Of a DNA stretch of 64,000 nt, positions 8,918-17,770 are shown piece by piece. The first letter of the stretch is position 1; each line of letters opens with the position of its first letter. The notes below the pieces were generated by a model. That model did no database searches. It saw only the letters and a program-made list of their open reading frames with translations, and was not told the origin of the DNA. This DNA is from JBBIOI01 sp037443425 (lineage in GTDB: Bacteria; Desulfobacterota; BSN033; UBA1163): assembly GCA_037443425.1 (NCBI GenBank), contig JBBIOI010000001.1:1-64000 (forward strand), in the 5' to 3' direction. The position numbers were made by a program, and so were the translations under genes.

Positions 8918-8994
8918 CATTCCTGCGAAGGCAGGAATCCAGGGACAAGAAAAACATTTAAAAACAGCTGGATTCCCTTTTTTATGGGAGTGAC
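8918..8994 (+). repeat. Repeat C copy 1, palindromic TCATTCCTGC element
   Basis: The arm TTCCTGCGAAGGCAGGAA is a self-complementary hairpin; about 45 bases later a degenerate inverted arm (TTTATGGGAGTGA) closes the element. A second copy lies at 53581. In both places it follows repeat B by the same short spacer containing CTTGAATCGT, so the B-C pair moved or was copied as a unit. Elements with this kind of hairpin are widespread in bacterial genomes. Confidence 0.65.
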
Positions 8995-9189
8995 TCATGT
9001 GAGGGTAGAGATTAAATTATGCTTCGGGATAAGTATCGCATTAATATAAGCCAATGCTACATAACTTGTGACGGGGAAAGAGATGCTCTTTCTCATTTAA
9101 GATTTCTAAAGCCCTTTTTATCAAAATGAAAAAAAGAATTGAATGGTCTCGACTATCATAGTGAAAAGCTAAGCTACGAAAAACCCATT

Positions 9190-9230
9190 GGGAAAGAGAT
9201 TGCCACGCTTACGCTCGCAATGACACTCGA
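9190..9230 (+). repeat. Repeat B fragment
   Basis: AGAGATTGCCACGC followed by GCTCGCAATGAC reproduces the core arms of repeat B without its ends. It lies in the non-coding stretch before the SixA-like gene. Confidence 0.5.
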
Positions 9231-9467
9231 CGGTTTAGATTATTAAACTAATACTCGTAATGACACCCTCTGATTGAGTTTGCTACAGGTTTATAGGCTT
9301 AATTGACCTACTTTATTATAATCGTGATGTGTTGAAAACAACCGAATCAATGAGTAAACGAATTGACAAAAAACCGTTCTTTATTTAATTAAGATATAGT
9401 TAACTTTGAAAATAAACTTTCCCCATATATCTTCTCAAAATTTTTAAGTTTTAAGCGGAGGTGAGAA

Positions 9468-9926
9468 ATGAAACTTTATCTTATTCAACATGGAGAGTCA
9501 AAACCAGAGATAGAAGATCCTGAACGTTCTTTAACTCTAAGAGGGGAGCATGAAGTCCGTAAAGTTTCAAATGTAGCTAAGATGCTTAATATCCAGATTA
9601 ATAAAATATGTCATAGTGGAAAACTTAGGGCGAAACAGACTGCTGAGATATTGGGTGAGGCATTAAAAATTCCTATAGAGTATTGTGAAGGACTCAACCC
9701 ACTTGATAATATAAAACCTTGGGTCGAAAAGATTTCAAATTTAAAGCAGGATATAATGATAGTAGGTCACCTCCCTTTCCTCGATAAACTGGCCTCTTAT
9801 CTAATCTATGGAGATGAGAATGCCCGAGTAATCCTATTTCGCTATGGTGCTATCGTCTGTATTGAACAGAAAGAAGATAAAGGCTGGGCAGTAAAGTGGA
9901 TACTTACTCCTGAAATGATACCATAA
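9468..9926 (+). CDS. sixA: SixA-like phosphohistidine phosphatase
   Basis: The 152-residue histidine phosphatase superfamily protein is the size of SixA. The N-terminal catalytic motif is QHGES at residues 8-12, where most members have RHG; the nucleophilic histidine is kept. SGKLRAKQTAE supplies the second arginine, and VGHLPFLDKL supplies the second histidine. SixA-type enzymes remove phosphate from histidine of phosphotransfer proteins. A strong ribosome site (GCGGAGGTG) precedes the ATG. It is monocistronic and converges on the thiolase/DUF35 pair. Confidence 0.85.
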   Translation: MKLYLIQHGESKPEIEDPERSLTLRGEHEVRKVSNVAKMLNIQINKICHSGKLRAKQTAEILGEALKIPIEYCEGLNPLDNIKPWVEKISNLKQDIMIVGHLPFLDKLASYLIYGDENARVILFRYGAIVCIEQKEDKGWAVKWILTPEMIP

Positions 9927-9930
9927 TGAG

Positions 9931-9959
9931 TTACTTGGGTTGCTTGGGTTACTTGGGTT
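9931..9959 (+). repeat. Short tandem repeat between convergent genes
   Basis: Three near-copies of a 9-10 base unit (TTACTTGGGT, TGCTTGGGT, TACTTGGGT) lie in tandem between the SixA-like stop and the DUF35 stop. A single related unit is seen near 36328. It is probably slippage-derived; no role is evident. Confidence 0.5.
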
Positions 9960-10402
9960 TATTGAGTTATGGGCTCGAGGATAATTGTAATTTTGCCATC
10001 AGGAAGTTTAAAGGGGGATGCCTTCATCCTCATTCCAATTTTAATCTCCTCAGTATTTAATTTGGGTATCCAGCCCATAATCCTCAGATTATCTTCAACC
10101 TCTATAATTCCTACAGGACAGGGTTCAAACTGAATAGTTGAAAATGGCATAAGAGGTTGGACGGGTGCAAAGTGCTTTGGCGGGACATAAATCTTTGTAA
10201 AGGTTAATAGATAGCCTTGAGAATTGATTGGAATCCAATCCATCTGACTATCCATGCATCCTGAACAATCAGCGCGAGGAGGATAATATTTCTTTCTACA
10301 TATTTTACAAATAGTAGTCATAATATTCCCTTTTGAAAGTTCATCAACAAATCTTTTAACCTTTGTTTGTGATATTCCAAGAGAAAAATCTTTAAATTCC
10401 AT
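9959..10402 (-). CDS. DUF35 zinc-ribbon OB-fold protein, thiolase partner
   Basis: The 147-residue protein has a rubredoxin-like zinc ribbon (CKIC near residue 33, then CSGC about 15 residues on) followed by an OB fold (IPINSQGYLLTFTKIY to the end). DUF35 proteins pair with SCP2-type thiolases and form a complex with them, as with archaeal HMG-CoA synthase/thiolase. Its ATG directly abuts the thiolase stop, so the two are coupled. It probably binds CoA or assists channeling. Confidence 0.88.
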   Translation of the reverse strand: MEFKDFSLGISQTKVKRFVDELSKGNIMTTICKICRKKYYPPRADCSGCMDSQMDWIPINSQGYLLTFTKIYVPPKHFAPVQPLMPFSTIQFEPCPVGIIEVEDNLRIMGWIPKLNTEEIKIGMRMKASPFKLPDGKITIILEPITQ

Positions 10403-11560
10403 CTACTCCCTCCTGAAGATATGAACTGCTACTACCTGACCTGTCCCACCAACATTATGTGTAAGGCCAATCTCAGGATCTTTTACCTGTCTTGGGCCTG
10501 CCTCTCCCCTTAACTGTTTTGTAATCTCGATAGCCATTGATATACCTGTTGCACCAAGAGGATGACCCTTGGCCTTTAGCCCTCCATCAACATTTACAGG
10601 GATCTTTCCACCAATATATGTCTCTTTTGATTCAATAAACCTTCCTCCTTCGCCTTTCTCACAAAAACCAAGATCCTCATATGCAATAATCTCTGCTATT
10701 GTAAAGCAGTCATGTACAGTGGCGATATCAATATCCCCTGGCCCAACCCCTGCCATTTTGTAGGCAATCCTTGCTGCCTCTCTTGTTGCTTCAATAGATG
10801 TAAGTTTTTCACGTTCAGCTATTCTCATTGTATCTGTAGCTAAACCCATGCCTACAATCCAGACAGGTTTTTTACAGATCGCCTTTGCCTTCTCCTCTGA
10901 TGCCAAAATAATTGCGGAAGCGCCATCTGTGATTAAACTACAATCGTAAAGTTTAAGCGGATAAGCTACCATAAAAGAAGATAATGCCTTTTCGATTGTA
11001 ATCTCTTTTTGCATATGTGCAAATGGATTCAGACTCCCATAATAATGATTTTTTACAGCAACCATAGCCATCTGCTCTTCCGTTGTCCCAAATTCAGCCA
11101 TATGGGCGTTTGCAATCATTGCATAATAGCCCGGGAAAGTAGTTCCAAAAGGATACTCCCATATGGCATCCCCTCCCCTACCCATAATCTCTGTTGCCAC
11201 ACTTGTTGGAATCTCTGTCATCTTTTCAACACCAACAACAAGTACTATGTCAGCCAATCCAGAAGCTATGTGCATCCATCCTGTTCTTAATGCAACACTT
11301 CCTGTTGCACATGCCCCTTCAACACGAAAGTTCGGCTTTGGGTGAAAACCAATATAGTCATGAACCTGTGCAGATGGCTGAAGTGAGAAACTAAACTCAT
11401 CACCTGCTATTCCTGTTACCATACAGTCTACCTCTTTCAAAGAGATACCAGCATCATCTAAGCAGGCTCTTATTGCCTCGAAGGCAAGCTCCCTCAGAGA
11501 GGCGTCTGATCTTACACCAAACTTTCCATGCCCAACTCCAATAATTGCTACCCTTTTCAT
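10403..11560 (-). CDS. Thiolase, SCP2-like acetyl-CoA acetyltransferase family
   Basis: The 385-residue thiolase-fold enzyme has its nucleophilic cysteine at C84 in EGACATGS. The C-terminal catalytic segments are GLKAKGHPLGATG and HNVGGTG. The final motif lacks the CxG cysteine of degradative thiolases, which places it with the SCP2/archaeal-type group that works with a DUF35 protein. Such enzymes cleave or condense acyl-CoA esters; here a role in beta-oxidation of ring-cleavage products or fatty acids would fit. AGAGGTAG precedes the ATG. Confidence 0.88.
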   Translation of the reverse strand: MKRVAIIGVGHGKFGVRSDASLRELAFEAIRACLDDAGISLKEVDCMVTGIAGDEFSFSLQPSAQVHDYIGFHPKPNFRVEGACATGSVALRTGWMHIASGLADIVLVVGVEKMTEIPTSVATEIMGRGGDAIWEYPFGTTFPGYYAMIANAHMAEFGTTEEQMAMVAVKNHYYGSLNPFAHMQKEITIEKALSSFMVAYPLKLYDCSLITDGASAIILASEEKAKAICKKPVWIVGMGLATDTMRIAEREKLTSIEATREAARIAYKMAGVGPGDIDIATVHDCFTIAEIIAYEDLGFCEKGEGGRFIESKETYIGGKIPVNVDGGLKAKGHPLGATGISMAIEITKQLRGEAGPRQVKDPEIGLTHNVGGTGQVVAVHIFRRE

Positions 11561-11598
11561 ATTGCTTTTCTACCTCTAAATAATTTTTATAAAAATAA

Positions 11599-12444
11599 TT
11601 AATACACAATCCCTGCGTAACCTACGAAGCTATCATCCGGCATAACATCATAGCTTGTATAGTAATCTACAAGTATCCCTTTTTCAGATCCGAGTACTTT
11701 TGATGCTGCTACGGCAGAGGCAACTGCTCCGGCACTACATGCACTTCCGTTTTCCCTGGCATGTTTGATGATACCTTCTTCGTCCATTTTTAATGCCATT
11801 TGAATAAATCCCCGATCATTTTCCTCTTTTACCCATTTAACTGATGATGGCCCTATCCCCTTTACGAGAAATCCATAATTAGGACCATAATGCGTTAAAT
11901 CTGTTGAGCCTACTGCAGTAATGGAAATCCCTTCTTTCTTAGAAACCTGGGCAACCTCCTCTCCAAGAATTTTTGCCTTCATAGAATGAGGAGAGCGAAT
12001 AGCTATAAGTTTTGCCTCTGGGAAAAAATATTTAACCATTGCAAGTTGAACCTCGATAGTATTGTCTCCGCTTGTAGGGCTCTCCTTCTTCATCTCAAAT
12101 CTATCCATGAGTAACTTTACAAAATTGGTATCTATCTCAATCTCTCCTAATGGTGTCTCCCAGGACTCTTCTGTAACAATTCTCGGGATCTCATTGGAAC
12201 CAAGGTGTCCTCCAAACAGGACAATCACATCAGGTTTCCTTTTTAAACTTAATGCATATAAGACCCTTGCAGCAAGCTTACCTGAAAAGTACCAACCTGC
12301 ATGAGGAACAATCCCTCCATTTCCTGTGTAAGAAGAGATATCTGGTTTTTTCCATTCTTCTATATAAGATTCTATCTCCCTTTTACAATCCTCTTTTGTA
12401 AAGGGATACCATCCTCTTGGAAGGATCCTCTTTCTTTGAGCCAT
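11599..12444 (-). CDS. MEMO-family protein (AmmeMemoRadiSam protein B)
   Basis: The 281-residue protein carries the MEMO1 dioxygenase-fold signatures GIVPHAGWYFSG, GGHLG, NTIEVQLAMVKYFFP and STDLTHYGPNYGF, plus a late cysteine in NGSACSAGAV. In prokaryotes MEMO is usually found with an AMMECR1 domain protein and a radical SAM enzyme; neither is adjacent here. The substrate is unknown. AGGAGG precedes the start. It is 38 bases upstream of the thiolase and may share its transcript. Confidence 0.88.
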   Translation of the reverse strand: MAQRKRILPRGWYPFTKEDCKREIESYIEEWKKPDISSYTGNGGIVPHAGWYFSGKLAARVLYALSLKRKPDVIVLFGGHLGSNEIPRIVTEESWETPLGEIEIDTNFVKLLMDRFEMKKESPTSGDNTIEVQLAMVKYFFPEAKLIAIRSPHSMKAKILGEEVAQVSKKEGISITAVGSTDLTHYGPNYGFLVKGIGPSSVKWVKEENDRGFIQMALKMDEEGIIKHARENGSACSAGAVASAVAASKVLGSEKGILVDYYTSYDVMPDDSFVGYAGIVY

Positions 12445-12488
12445 AATAATTCCTCCTAAAAATAAAGGTTCTTAGGTTTTATAATACC

Positions 12489-12704
12489 TAAATCAAACAA
12501 TTTTTTACTAAAAGCCTCTATATATCAGTCATTACGAGCAACCAGAGGATGCTTTGCAATCAGACGAATTCTTTGCGAGGACCCCTGACTTGATGCGGGG
12601 GATGTGGCAATCTCATAGATTCCTCGCTTCGCTCGGAATGACAATTTGGAAGAGATTGCTTTGGCTTCGCCTCGCAATGACAACCTTTGATCGCTCAATT
12701 TATA
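12489..12704 (+). repeat. Repeat B copy 2, longer variant
   Basis: It starts with the same block as copy 1 (TTTTTTACTAAAAGCCTCTA), passes through TCATTACGAG and CGCAATGAC arms, and ends GATCGCTCAATTTATA. An internal stretch around 12560-12600 is not shared with copy 1. It fills the 12445-12773 gap between MEMO and argS; nothing else is visible there. Confidence 0.75.
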
Positions 12705-12773
12705 TATTATTAATTTAAAAGCAACTTTAAACATCAACTCATTCAGTCTTTTAACCTTTTCCAATCTATTTAT

Positions 12774-14723
12774 TCATATCCGCTCAAGTGCCGGCATACC
12801 CATCAGATTTAAAATACTTGCCATTACCTTTTGAAATGTTTTAACCAAAAGCAGACGAAACCTTCTTAAATTCTCATCTTCAATATTAATAAAAGGAATC
12901 TGAACTTCCACCTCCGGATCAGGATGCTCATAGAAATTAGTAAAAGCAACAGCCAGATCAAAAGAGTACTCGGCAAGTTGTGAAACCCTTAAATTTTCGC
13001 CAACCCTATTTATGACATATGGAAAATCTGAAATGGTTTCGAGAAGGGCTATCTCTGTTTGTGTCAATCTTTCAGGAACACAACCTTCTTCCCATGAAAC
13101 TTCTATCCCCTTCTCATTTGCCTTCCTCAAAATACTACATGCCCTTGCATGTGCATACTCCAAATAGATACCGGTATTACCTGTGGTCCTAAGTGCCTCA
13201 TCAAAATCGAATACAATTTGGTTTTCAAGGGTAAATCTTAACAAATAATAACGTATAGCAGCACAGGCTAATGAACTGGCCACATCCTCCTCAAGTTTAT
13301 GATCCGATTTTTCTATTACTTTCTGTTTCACAATCTCTATAAAATCCTTTGCCTTGATACCTGTGCCCGATCGTCCGGACATTGGAATGGACCTTTTTTC
13401 ACCAGTCTCTTCAATTCCAATAATGCTTGCTGCCTGAGGAGAAAGGTTTACGACTTCATATGCAAGGTGAATCGAGTTTTCGGCCTCCCTTTCGAAGCCC
13501 ATCTGCCTTAGACATTCAATCACGACCTGTTGAGTGTAGCTCTGACGTGTATCTATAACATTTATCACCCTATCTGCCCTTCCAAAACGCTCCAATCTTT
13601 CCCCATCAGGTGAGGTTGTCCACAACATCTTCCCATTTGCCTGAATGCCCCAGGGTTTGTAGAGAAAATCTCTTTTAAGTAATCCAAATTTCCAGAGTTG
13701 ATATGCTATGTCTTTACCTGTATAAGTTACACTGCCATTTGATCTTACAAGTATCTTATCTAAACTCTTCACACCTTCTTCTGTATCAACAAATCCACCC
13801 AGTGGTACAACCCAGCACCCTTTGTTTGGCCCTTCGTTCTCAAACCTGATAGCCTCTCTTCCTTTTAATAGCTCAAATGTCTCATTCCAAAATCCTTGAT
13901 GTATAATATCCGATTCCCAATTAAGAAGGTCATAAAAAATTGAGAGTTGAGAGACAGTCTCAAGATGTGATTTGACAATCTCTGTGGCTAACTCCTTAGC
14001 AAATACCGAAACAGGGTTATTCCCTTCTTCGATCTTACGAAGAACGTCCTCTCTTTTCTCCTTTAATCTCTGGTTTTTTTCCATTTCATCTTGAAAACGC
14101 GCATAAAGATCCCAGCAGAAATAGTCTAATCCTTTACCACAATTAGTCTTTTCCCATATTGGCCCAAAATCAGAAGACCCTTCATCATAAAAGGGAGGAT
14201 CAAGATAAAGTAGGGCTGTCACAACATCTACAACCTGAACCCCTGTATCATCTATATAATTGCAAACCTCTACAGAAAAGCCTATCCAATCGAGAATCCT
14301 TGCAACTGTATCGCCCAAGACAGCATTTCTTAGATGGCCTATATGCATTGCCTTATTAGGATTTACACTTGTATGTTCAATAAAAACCTTCTCCCTCCGT
14401 CTTAAATCAGGTTTTCCAAAGAAACCTTCATCTTCTACAATTTTAGGTATTATATCGATTGCCAATCTCTTCCAATCTACCTTAAAATTCAAATATCCAG
14501 GGGGAGAAACAGAGACATCCGAGATATATGGAGGAAGATCCGATCTTAATTTGGCAGAAATCTCCTCAGCGATTTTGATGGGAGGCCTCCTTAGCTCTTT
14601 TGCAAGGCTAAGACAGATTGCACTTGAAAAGTCTCCCATCTCCTTTTTAGGTGGGATATTGAATGGAATATCTTCTACTTTCAGAATATTCTTTAATCTC
14701 TCTTTTACCCCTTCTTTAATCAC
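12774..14723 (-). CDS. argS: Arginyl-tRNA synthetase, MSGR-type
   Basis: A class I synthetase of 649 residues, longer than the usual bacterial ArgS of about 560. VNPNKAMHIGHLRN holds the HIGH motif. The KMSKS position reads MSGRSGTGIKAKDF, the form I associate with archaeal ArgS. The C-terminal anticodon-binding DALR domain covers about the last 130 residues. The start codon is GTG, with GAGGTAG upstream that overlaps the stop of the old yellow enzyme gene, so it is co-transcribed with the redox genes. Transfer from an archaeal-type lineage is possible but needs a tree. Confidence 0.93.
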   Translation of the reverse strand: MIKEGVKERLKNILKVEDIPFNIPPKKEMGDFSSAICLSLAKELRRPPIKIAEEISAKLRSDLPPYISDVSVSPPGYLNFKVDWKRLAIDIIPKIVEDEGFFGKPDLRRREKVFIEHTSVNPNKAMHIGHLRNAVLGDTVARILDWIGFSVEVCNYIDDTGVQVVDVVTALLYLDPPFYDEGSSDFGPIWEKTNCGKGLDYFCWDLYARFQDEMEKNQRLKEKREDVLRKIEEGNNPVSVFAKELATEIVKSHLETVSQLSIFYDLLNWESDIIHQGFWNETFELLKGREAIRFENEGPNKGCWVVPLGGFVDTEEGVKSLDKILVRSNGSVTYTGKDIAYQLWKFGLLKRDFLYKPWGIQANGKMLWTTSPDGERLERFGRADRVINVIDTRQSYTQQVVIECLRQMGFEREAENSIHLAYEVVNLSPQAASIIGIEETGEKRSIPMSGRSGTGIKAKDFIEIVKQKVIEKSDHKLEEDVASSLACAAIRYYLLRFTLENQIVFDFDEALRTTGNTGIYLEYAHARACSILRKANEKGIEVSWEEGCVPERLTQTEIALLETISDFPYVINRVGENLRVSQLAEYSFDLAVAFTNFYEHPDPEVEVQIPFINIEDENLRRFRLLLVKTFQKVMASILNLMGMPALERI

Positions 14724-14725
14724 AT

Positions 14726-15850
14726 CTACCTCTTGATTTTATTATCATCTCTTTCATGCACACAATTCAATATCTCTCCATTTCTAACAGCCTCAAGACA
14801 TTTATTGCATGATATACATTTTGGCTTGTAAGTACTTTCCTTCATCCAAATATTAATAAGCTCGGGCTCTCTTATCAAGGGCCTGCTTAAAGAAATAAGA
14901 TCTGCCTCTCTATTTTTTAAAATCTCTTCCATCAGGCTAAATGTCCTTAAACCACCCACAATGATTACTGGCACATGAACTTTTGGTTTTATTTTTCCAC
15001 ACCATTCTCTAAAATATGCTTCCCTTCCAATATGGTCTATTTTTGTTTTAAATTCGCTCTCTTCATAAGTCTTTCCTCTTAAACCAATACTTATTTCTAT
15101 GGCATCAATTCCCCATTGATAAAGACGCTCAGAAGCTATCTCTCCCTCTGACAATTCAAGCCCTCCTTTAAATCCATCCTGAACCCCTATTTTTATAGTT
15201 AAAGGGTAATCTTCTCCAACCTCTTTTCTTATTGCAGAATAAACCTCTTTATGAAAATTTAGCCTGCCATCAATGTCTCCCCCCCATTTATCTTGTCTTC
15301 TATTTGTAAACGGAGAGAGAAACTGACTGAAGAGGTATCCATGAGCCCCATGGATCTGTATGCCATCGAATCCGGCCTCTTTTGCCCTTCTTGCCCCTTT
15401 CGCAAAGGAATCTATTATCTCCCAGATTTCATCCTCAGTTATCTCTCGATATGGTTCTTTGAATTCTTCGTTTCCAATAAATGATGGGGCCAGAGCTAAC
15501 TTTCCTTTTAAGCGCTGAAAGGTTGTGGCCTCCTTTCCACCATGAAAAAGTTGAAGGAATATCTTTACACCTTCATTATGAACACATGAAGTCAATCTTT
15601 TAAACCCTTGGATAAAATCGTCACTCTCAATTGAGTTTTGATTCCTAAAACGTTGTCCGGATGGATGTGTATAAGTTATCCCAGTAATGATCAAGCCCGC
15701 TCCTCCTTTTGCAAGCCTTCTATAAATTGAAATCTGAGATTCTGTTACCTCACCTTTTTCATCTGCAGAGGAATCATATGTGGCTGATCTTACAAAACGG
15801 TTTTTTAACTCTATTTTACCTATCTTTATTGGTTCAAAAAGAATGCTCAT
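14726..15850 (-). CDS. NADH:flavin oxidoreductase, old yellow enzyme family with FeS motif
   Basis: The 374-residue FMN TIM barrel has KNRFVRSAT at the start, the HGAHGYLFSQFLSPFTNRR segment and the C-terminal ISLSRPLIREPE phosphate-binding part. A cysteine cluster follows: CISCNKC, then a further C ten residues on (CX2CX2CX10C). This is close to the 4Fe-4S site of 2,4-dienoyl-CoA reductase, but the spacing differs slightly and the NAD(P)H domain of that enzyme is missing. Its position next to a ferredoxin and a flavoprotein suggests it takes electrons from them to reduce an enoyl-type bond. Confidence 0.82.
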   Translation of the reverse strand: MSILFEPIKIGKIELKNRFVRSATYDSSADEKGEVTESQISIYRRLAKGGAGLIITGITYTHPSGQRFRNQNSIESDDFIQGFKRLTSCVHNEGVKIFLQLFHGGKEATTFQRLKGKLALAPSFIGNEEFKEPYREITEDEIWEIIDSFAKGARRAKEAGFDGIQIHGAHGYLFSQFLSPFTNRRQDKWGGDIDGRLNFHKEVYSAIRKEVGEDYPLTIKIGVQDGFKGGLELSEGEIASERLYQWGIDAIEISIGLRGKTYEESEFKTKIDHIGREAYFREWCGKIKPKVHVPVIIVGGLRTFSLMEEILKNREADLISLSRPLIREPELINIWMKESTYKPKCISCNKCLEAVRNGEILNCVHERDDNKIKR

Positions 15851-15857
15851 ATATAGA

Positions 15858-16073
15858 TCAAAAAGGTAATGGTGTAGGTCTCGCCCTATCCGGAGTTACG
15901 ATGATTGCACCCTCTGGACAGGATATACTACAAAGATAACATGATTGACAATCATCCCTATATTTGATAGATGGAGTTATATCATTTGATTCTACTAAAA
16001 CATCTAATGGGCAAATCTCAACACATATATTACAGTTTTTACAAAATTCTTTTTTAATCTCAATTATTGGCAT
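15858..16073 (-). CDS. 2x[4Fe-4S] ferredoxin
   Basis: The 71-residue protein has two CX2CX2CX3CP motifs, CKNCNICVEICP and CQSCYLCSISCP, separated by an insert of about 25 residues. The layout resembles AprB-like subunits and the delta subunit of oxoacid oxidoreductases. It lies 4 bases from the flavoprotein and 8 from the old yellow enzyme gene, so it is likely their dedicated electron carrier. Confidence 0.88.
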   Translation of the reverse strand: MPIIEIKKEFCKNCNICVEICPLDVLVESNDITPSIKYRDDCQSCYLCSISCPEGAIIVTPDRARPTPLPF

Positions 16074-16076
16074 AGC

Positions 16077-17747
16077 TTAATCAGGTAATTTCACCCCATA
16101 TTTTTCATAATTTTTTTTAGGTATATCAACCATATTCAATCTTATTTCTGATTCGCCCTTTTCGACAATTATCCATTTTAACCAATTTGAATTATCAGTT
16201 TCAGGATAATCTTCTCTGAAATGGGCTGCACGCGACTCAGTTCGTAAAAGCGCACTCTTTAAAACCATTTCTGTAGAGATTAATGTTGCCTCAACTTCAT
16301 GACATCTCATAAGCTCATGAAAATCAGATGCCTTCATTTCTGGAATCAATTCATCTTCTATACTCTTTAATCTATTAATGCTTTCGATTAAACGATCCTT
16401 GTGACGAATTATACTTTTATCCCAACCTATCACTGTCTCTTGCAGTTTATAATAAATATCCTGGGGTTTAATTTTTCCATCCTTTGACATGAATTTGAAT
16501 GTCCTCTTTTGGAGGTCATTGATTAAAGATTCTGATGGTCTTTTAACCTCTGAAGATTTGGCAAAACGAGCTCCACCATCACCTGAACGATACCCCGTAA
16601 CAATTGCCCAACTTAAATTTATTGCTCCTGGTCCGTTAATTCCCCCAATAACCAAACCTTCACAGGCTGAATCTCCCGAGGCATAAAGACCTTTTATATT
16701 AGACGAACAAAATTCGTCTACAAGCATGACACCTGAGCCTGTACCTATTGATCCTTGAAAACCTGGAATCCATTCAAGACGCTCTTTAAAAGGATCCACT
16801 CCCGCCTTCTCAAACATTTCAAATAGCATAGGAAGGAGCTTACGTGAGAGTCTCTGATCTTCCTCGTTCATCTCGGTTAGGTCAAAATAGATAGGACCAC
16901 GACCTTCCATCACCTCTTTTGCCATTGCAAAGGCAATCGTGTGAAGGAAGGCACCATCTTTAAGTTCAGGGTCATATTTTGACATAAAATGCTCACCTAA
17001 GGCATTTGTAAATTTACCTCCCAATCTCTGAAATCTACTAAGGCCATAGATATCAAAATATCTGTATGTGGAATTATAGCAATTAGAATACTCCATATTC
17101 ATTAATTTTGCCCCAATTTTATAGGCCAAAGAATATCCCTCTCCACAAACCATATCTTGACCAAAGTAATTCCCTTTCCAACTGCATCCACCTGTTGCAA
17201 GGATCAAAGACTTTGTTTCAAATAAACAAAATTCGCCACTGCGTATATGAAAACCAACAGCACCCGTTATCTTTCCATCTTCTACTATTAGATCAGTAAT
17301 CATTATTCGATCCAGTATCTTGACTCCATACTCTTCAAGCTTTTTCCTTAAAAATTTCATTAATTCAAATCCCGGAAAAACTACTGCAGCATTATGACCG
17401 CGTCCTGGTTTTCTTATGAGATTACCTTTTGAATCCTTTTCAAAGGGCGCTCCCCATCTTGACATCTCTAAGACCCTTTCATAAATGTCGTGACAAAGCC
17501 TTACAAACCATTCCGGATCTAAAAGATAACCACCCCATCTCGCATAGTTATTTAACCATAAATTGAGGTCGTCCTGCGGTGTCCACCAGAGGATATCACC
17601 TGCTGCAAATGTGCTACATCCACTAAACCCGACCTTTCCTTTATCGACCAATATAACATCTGCACCAAGCTGTCGGGCCCTTATCGAAGCCCAACAGCCT
17701 GCCAATCCTCCACCTACAACTAAGACCTGAGAAGAGTATCTATTCAA
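16077..17747 (-). CDS. FAD-dependent oxidoreductase, fumarate reductase/AprA-like flavoprotein
   Basis: The 556-residue protein has an N-terminal FAD site (VLVVGGGLAGCWASIRA), a capping domain, and a second FAD segment (GLYASGDSACEGLVIGGINGPGAINLSW). The C-terminal helical domain ends with the RTESRAAHFREDYPETDNSNW block, typical of the FrdA/SdhA/AprA family. The start is TTG at 17747, supported by AAGGAGC upstream. It pairs with the adjacent ferredoxin as AprA pairs with AprB. It lies 23 bases after the tctC gene, so it probably oxidises or reduces the compound that the Tct system imports; the substrate is unknown. A paralogue is at 21094. Confidence 0.85.
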   Translation of the reverse strand: MNRYSSQVLVVGGGLAGCWASIRARQLGADVILVDKGKVGFSGCSTFAAGDILWWTPQDDLNLWLNNYARWGGYLLDPEWFVRLCHDIYERVLEMSRWGAPFEKDSKGNLIRKPGRGHNAAVVFPGFELMKFLRKKLEEYGVKILDRIMITDLIVEDGKITGAVGFHIRSGEFCLFETKSLILATGGCSWKGNYFGQDMVCGEGYSLAYKIGAKLMNMEYSNCYNSTYRYFDIYGLSRFQRLGGKFTNALGEHFMSKYDPELKDGAFLHTIAFAMAKEVMEGRGPIYFDLTEMNEEDQRLSRKLLPMLFEMFEKAGVDPFKERLEWIPGFQGSIGTGSGVMLVDEFCSSNIKGLYASGDSACEGLVIGGINGPGAINLSWAIVTGYRSGDGGARFAKSSEVKRPSESLINDLQKRTFKFMSKDGKIKPQDIYYKLQETVIGWDKSIIRHKDRLIESINRLKSIEDELIPEMKASDFHELMRCHEVEATLISTEMVLKSALLRTESRAAHFREDYPETDNSNWLKWIIVEKGESEIRLNMVDIPKKNYEKYGVKLPD

Positions 17748-17770
17748 AATTTTTGCTCCTTTTTAAATCC

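Noticed and set aside
8735..9230. CRISPR array
   Set aside because: The repeats are of unequal length, irregularly spaced and dispersed over the window; no cas genes.
9363..9391. Promoter before the SixA-like gene
   Set aside because: TTGACA is present but no -10 box lies at a good distance, so it was not listed as a feature.
12525..12764. 79-codon minus-strand ORF between MEMO and argS
   Set aside because: It lies almost wholly inside repeat B and its translation (SFRAKRGIYEIATS) is the usual product of reading such repeats; no ribosome site.
14260..14736. 158-codon plus-strand ORF
   Set aside because: Antisense to the well-conserved N-terminal half of argS; no ribosome site or recognisable domain.
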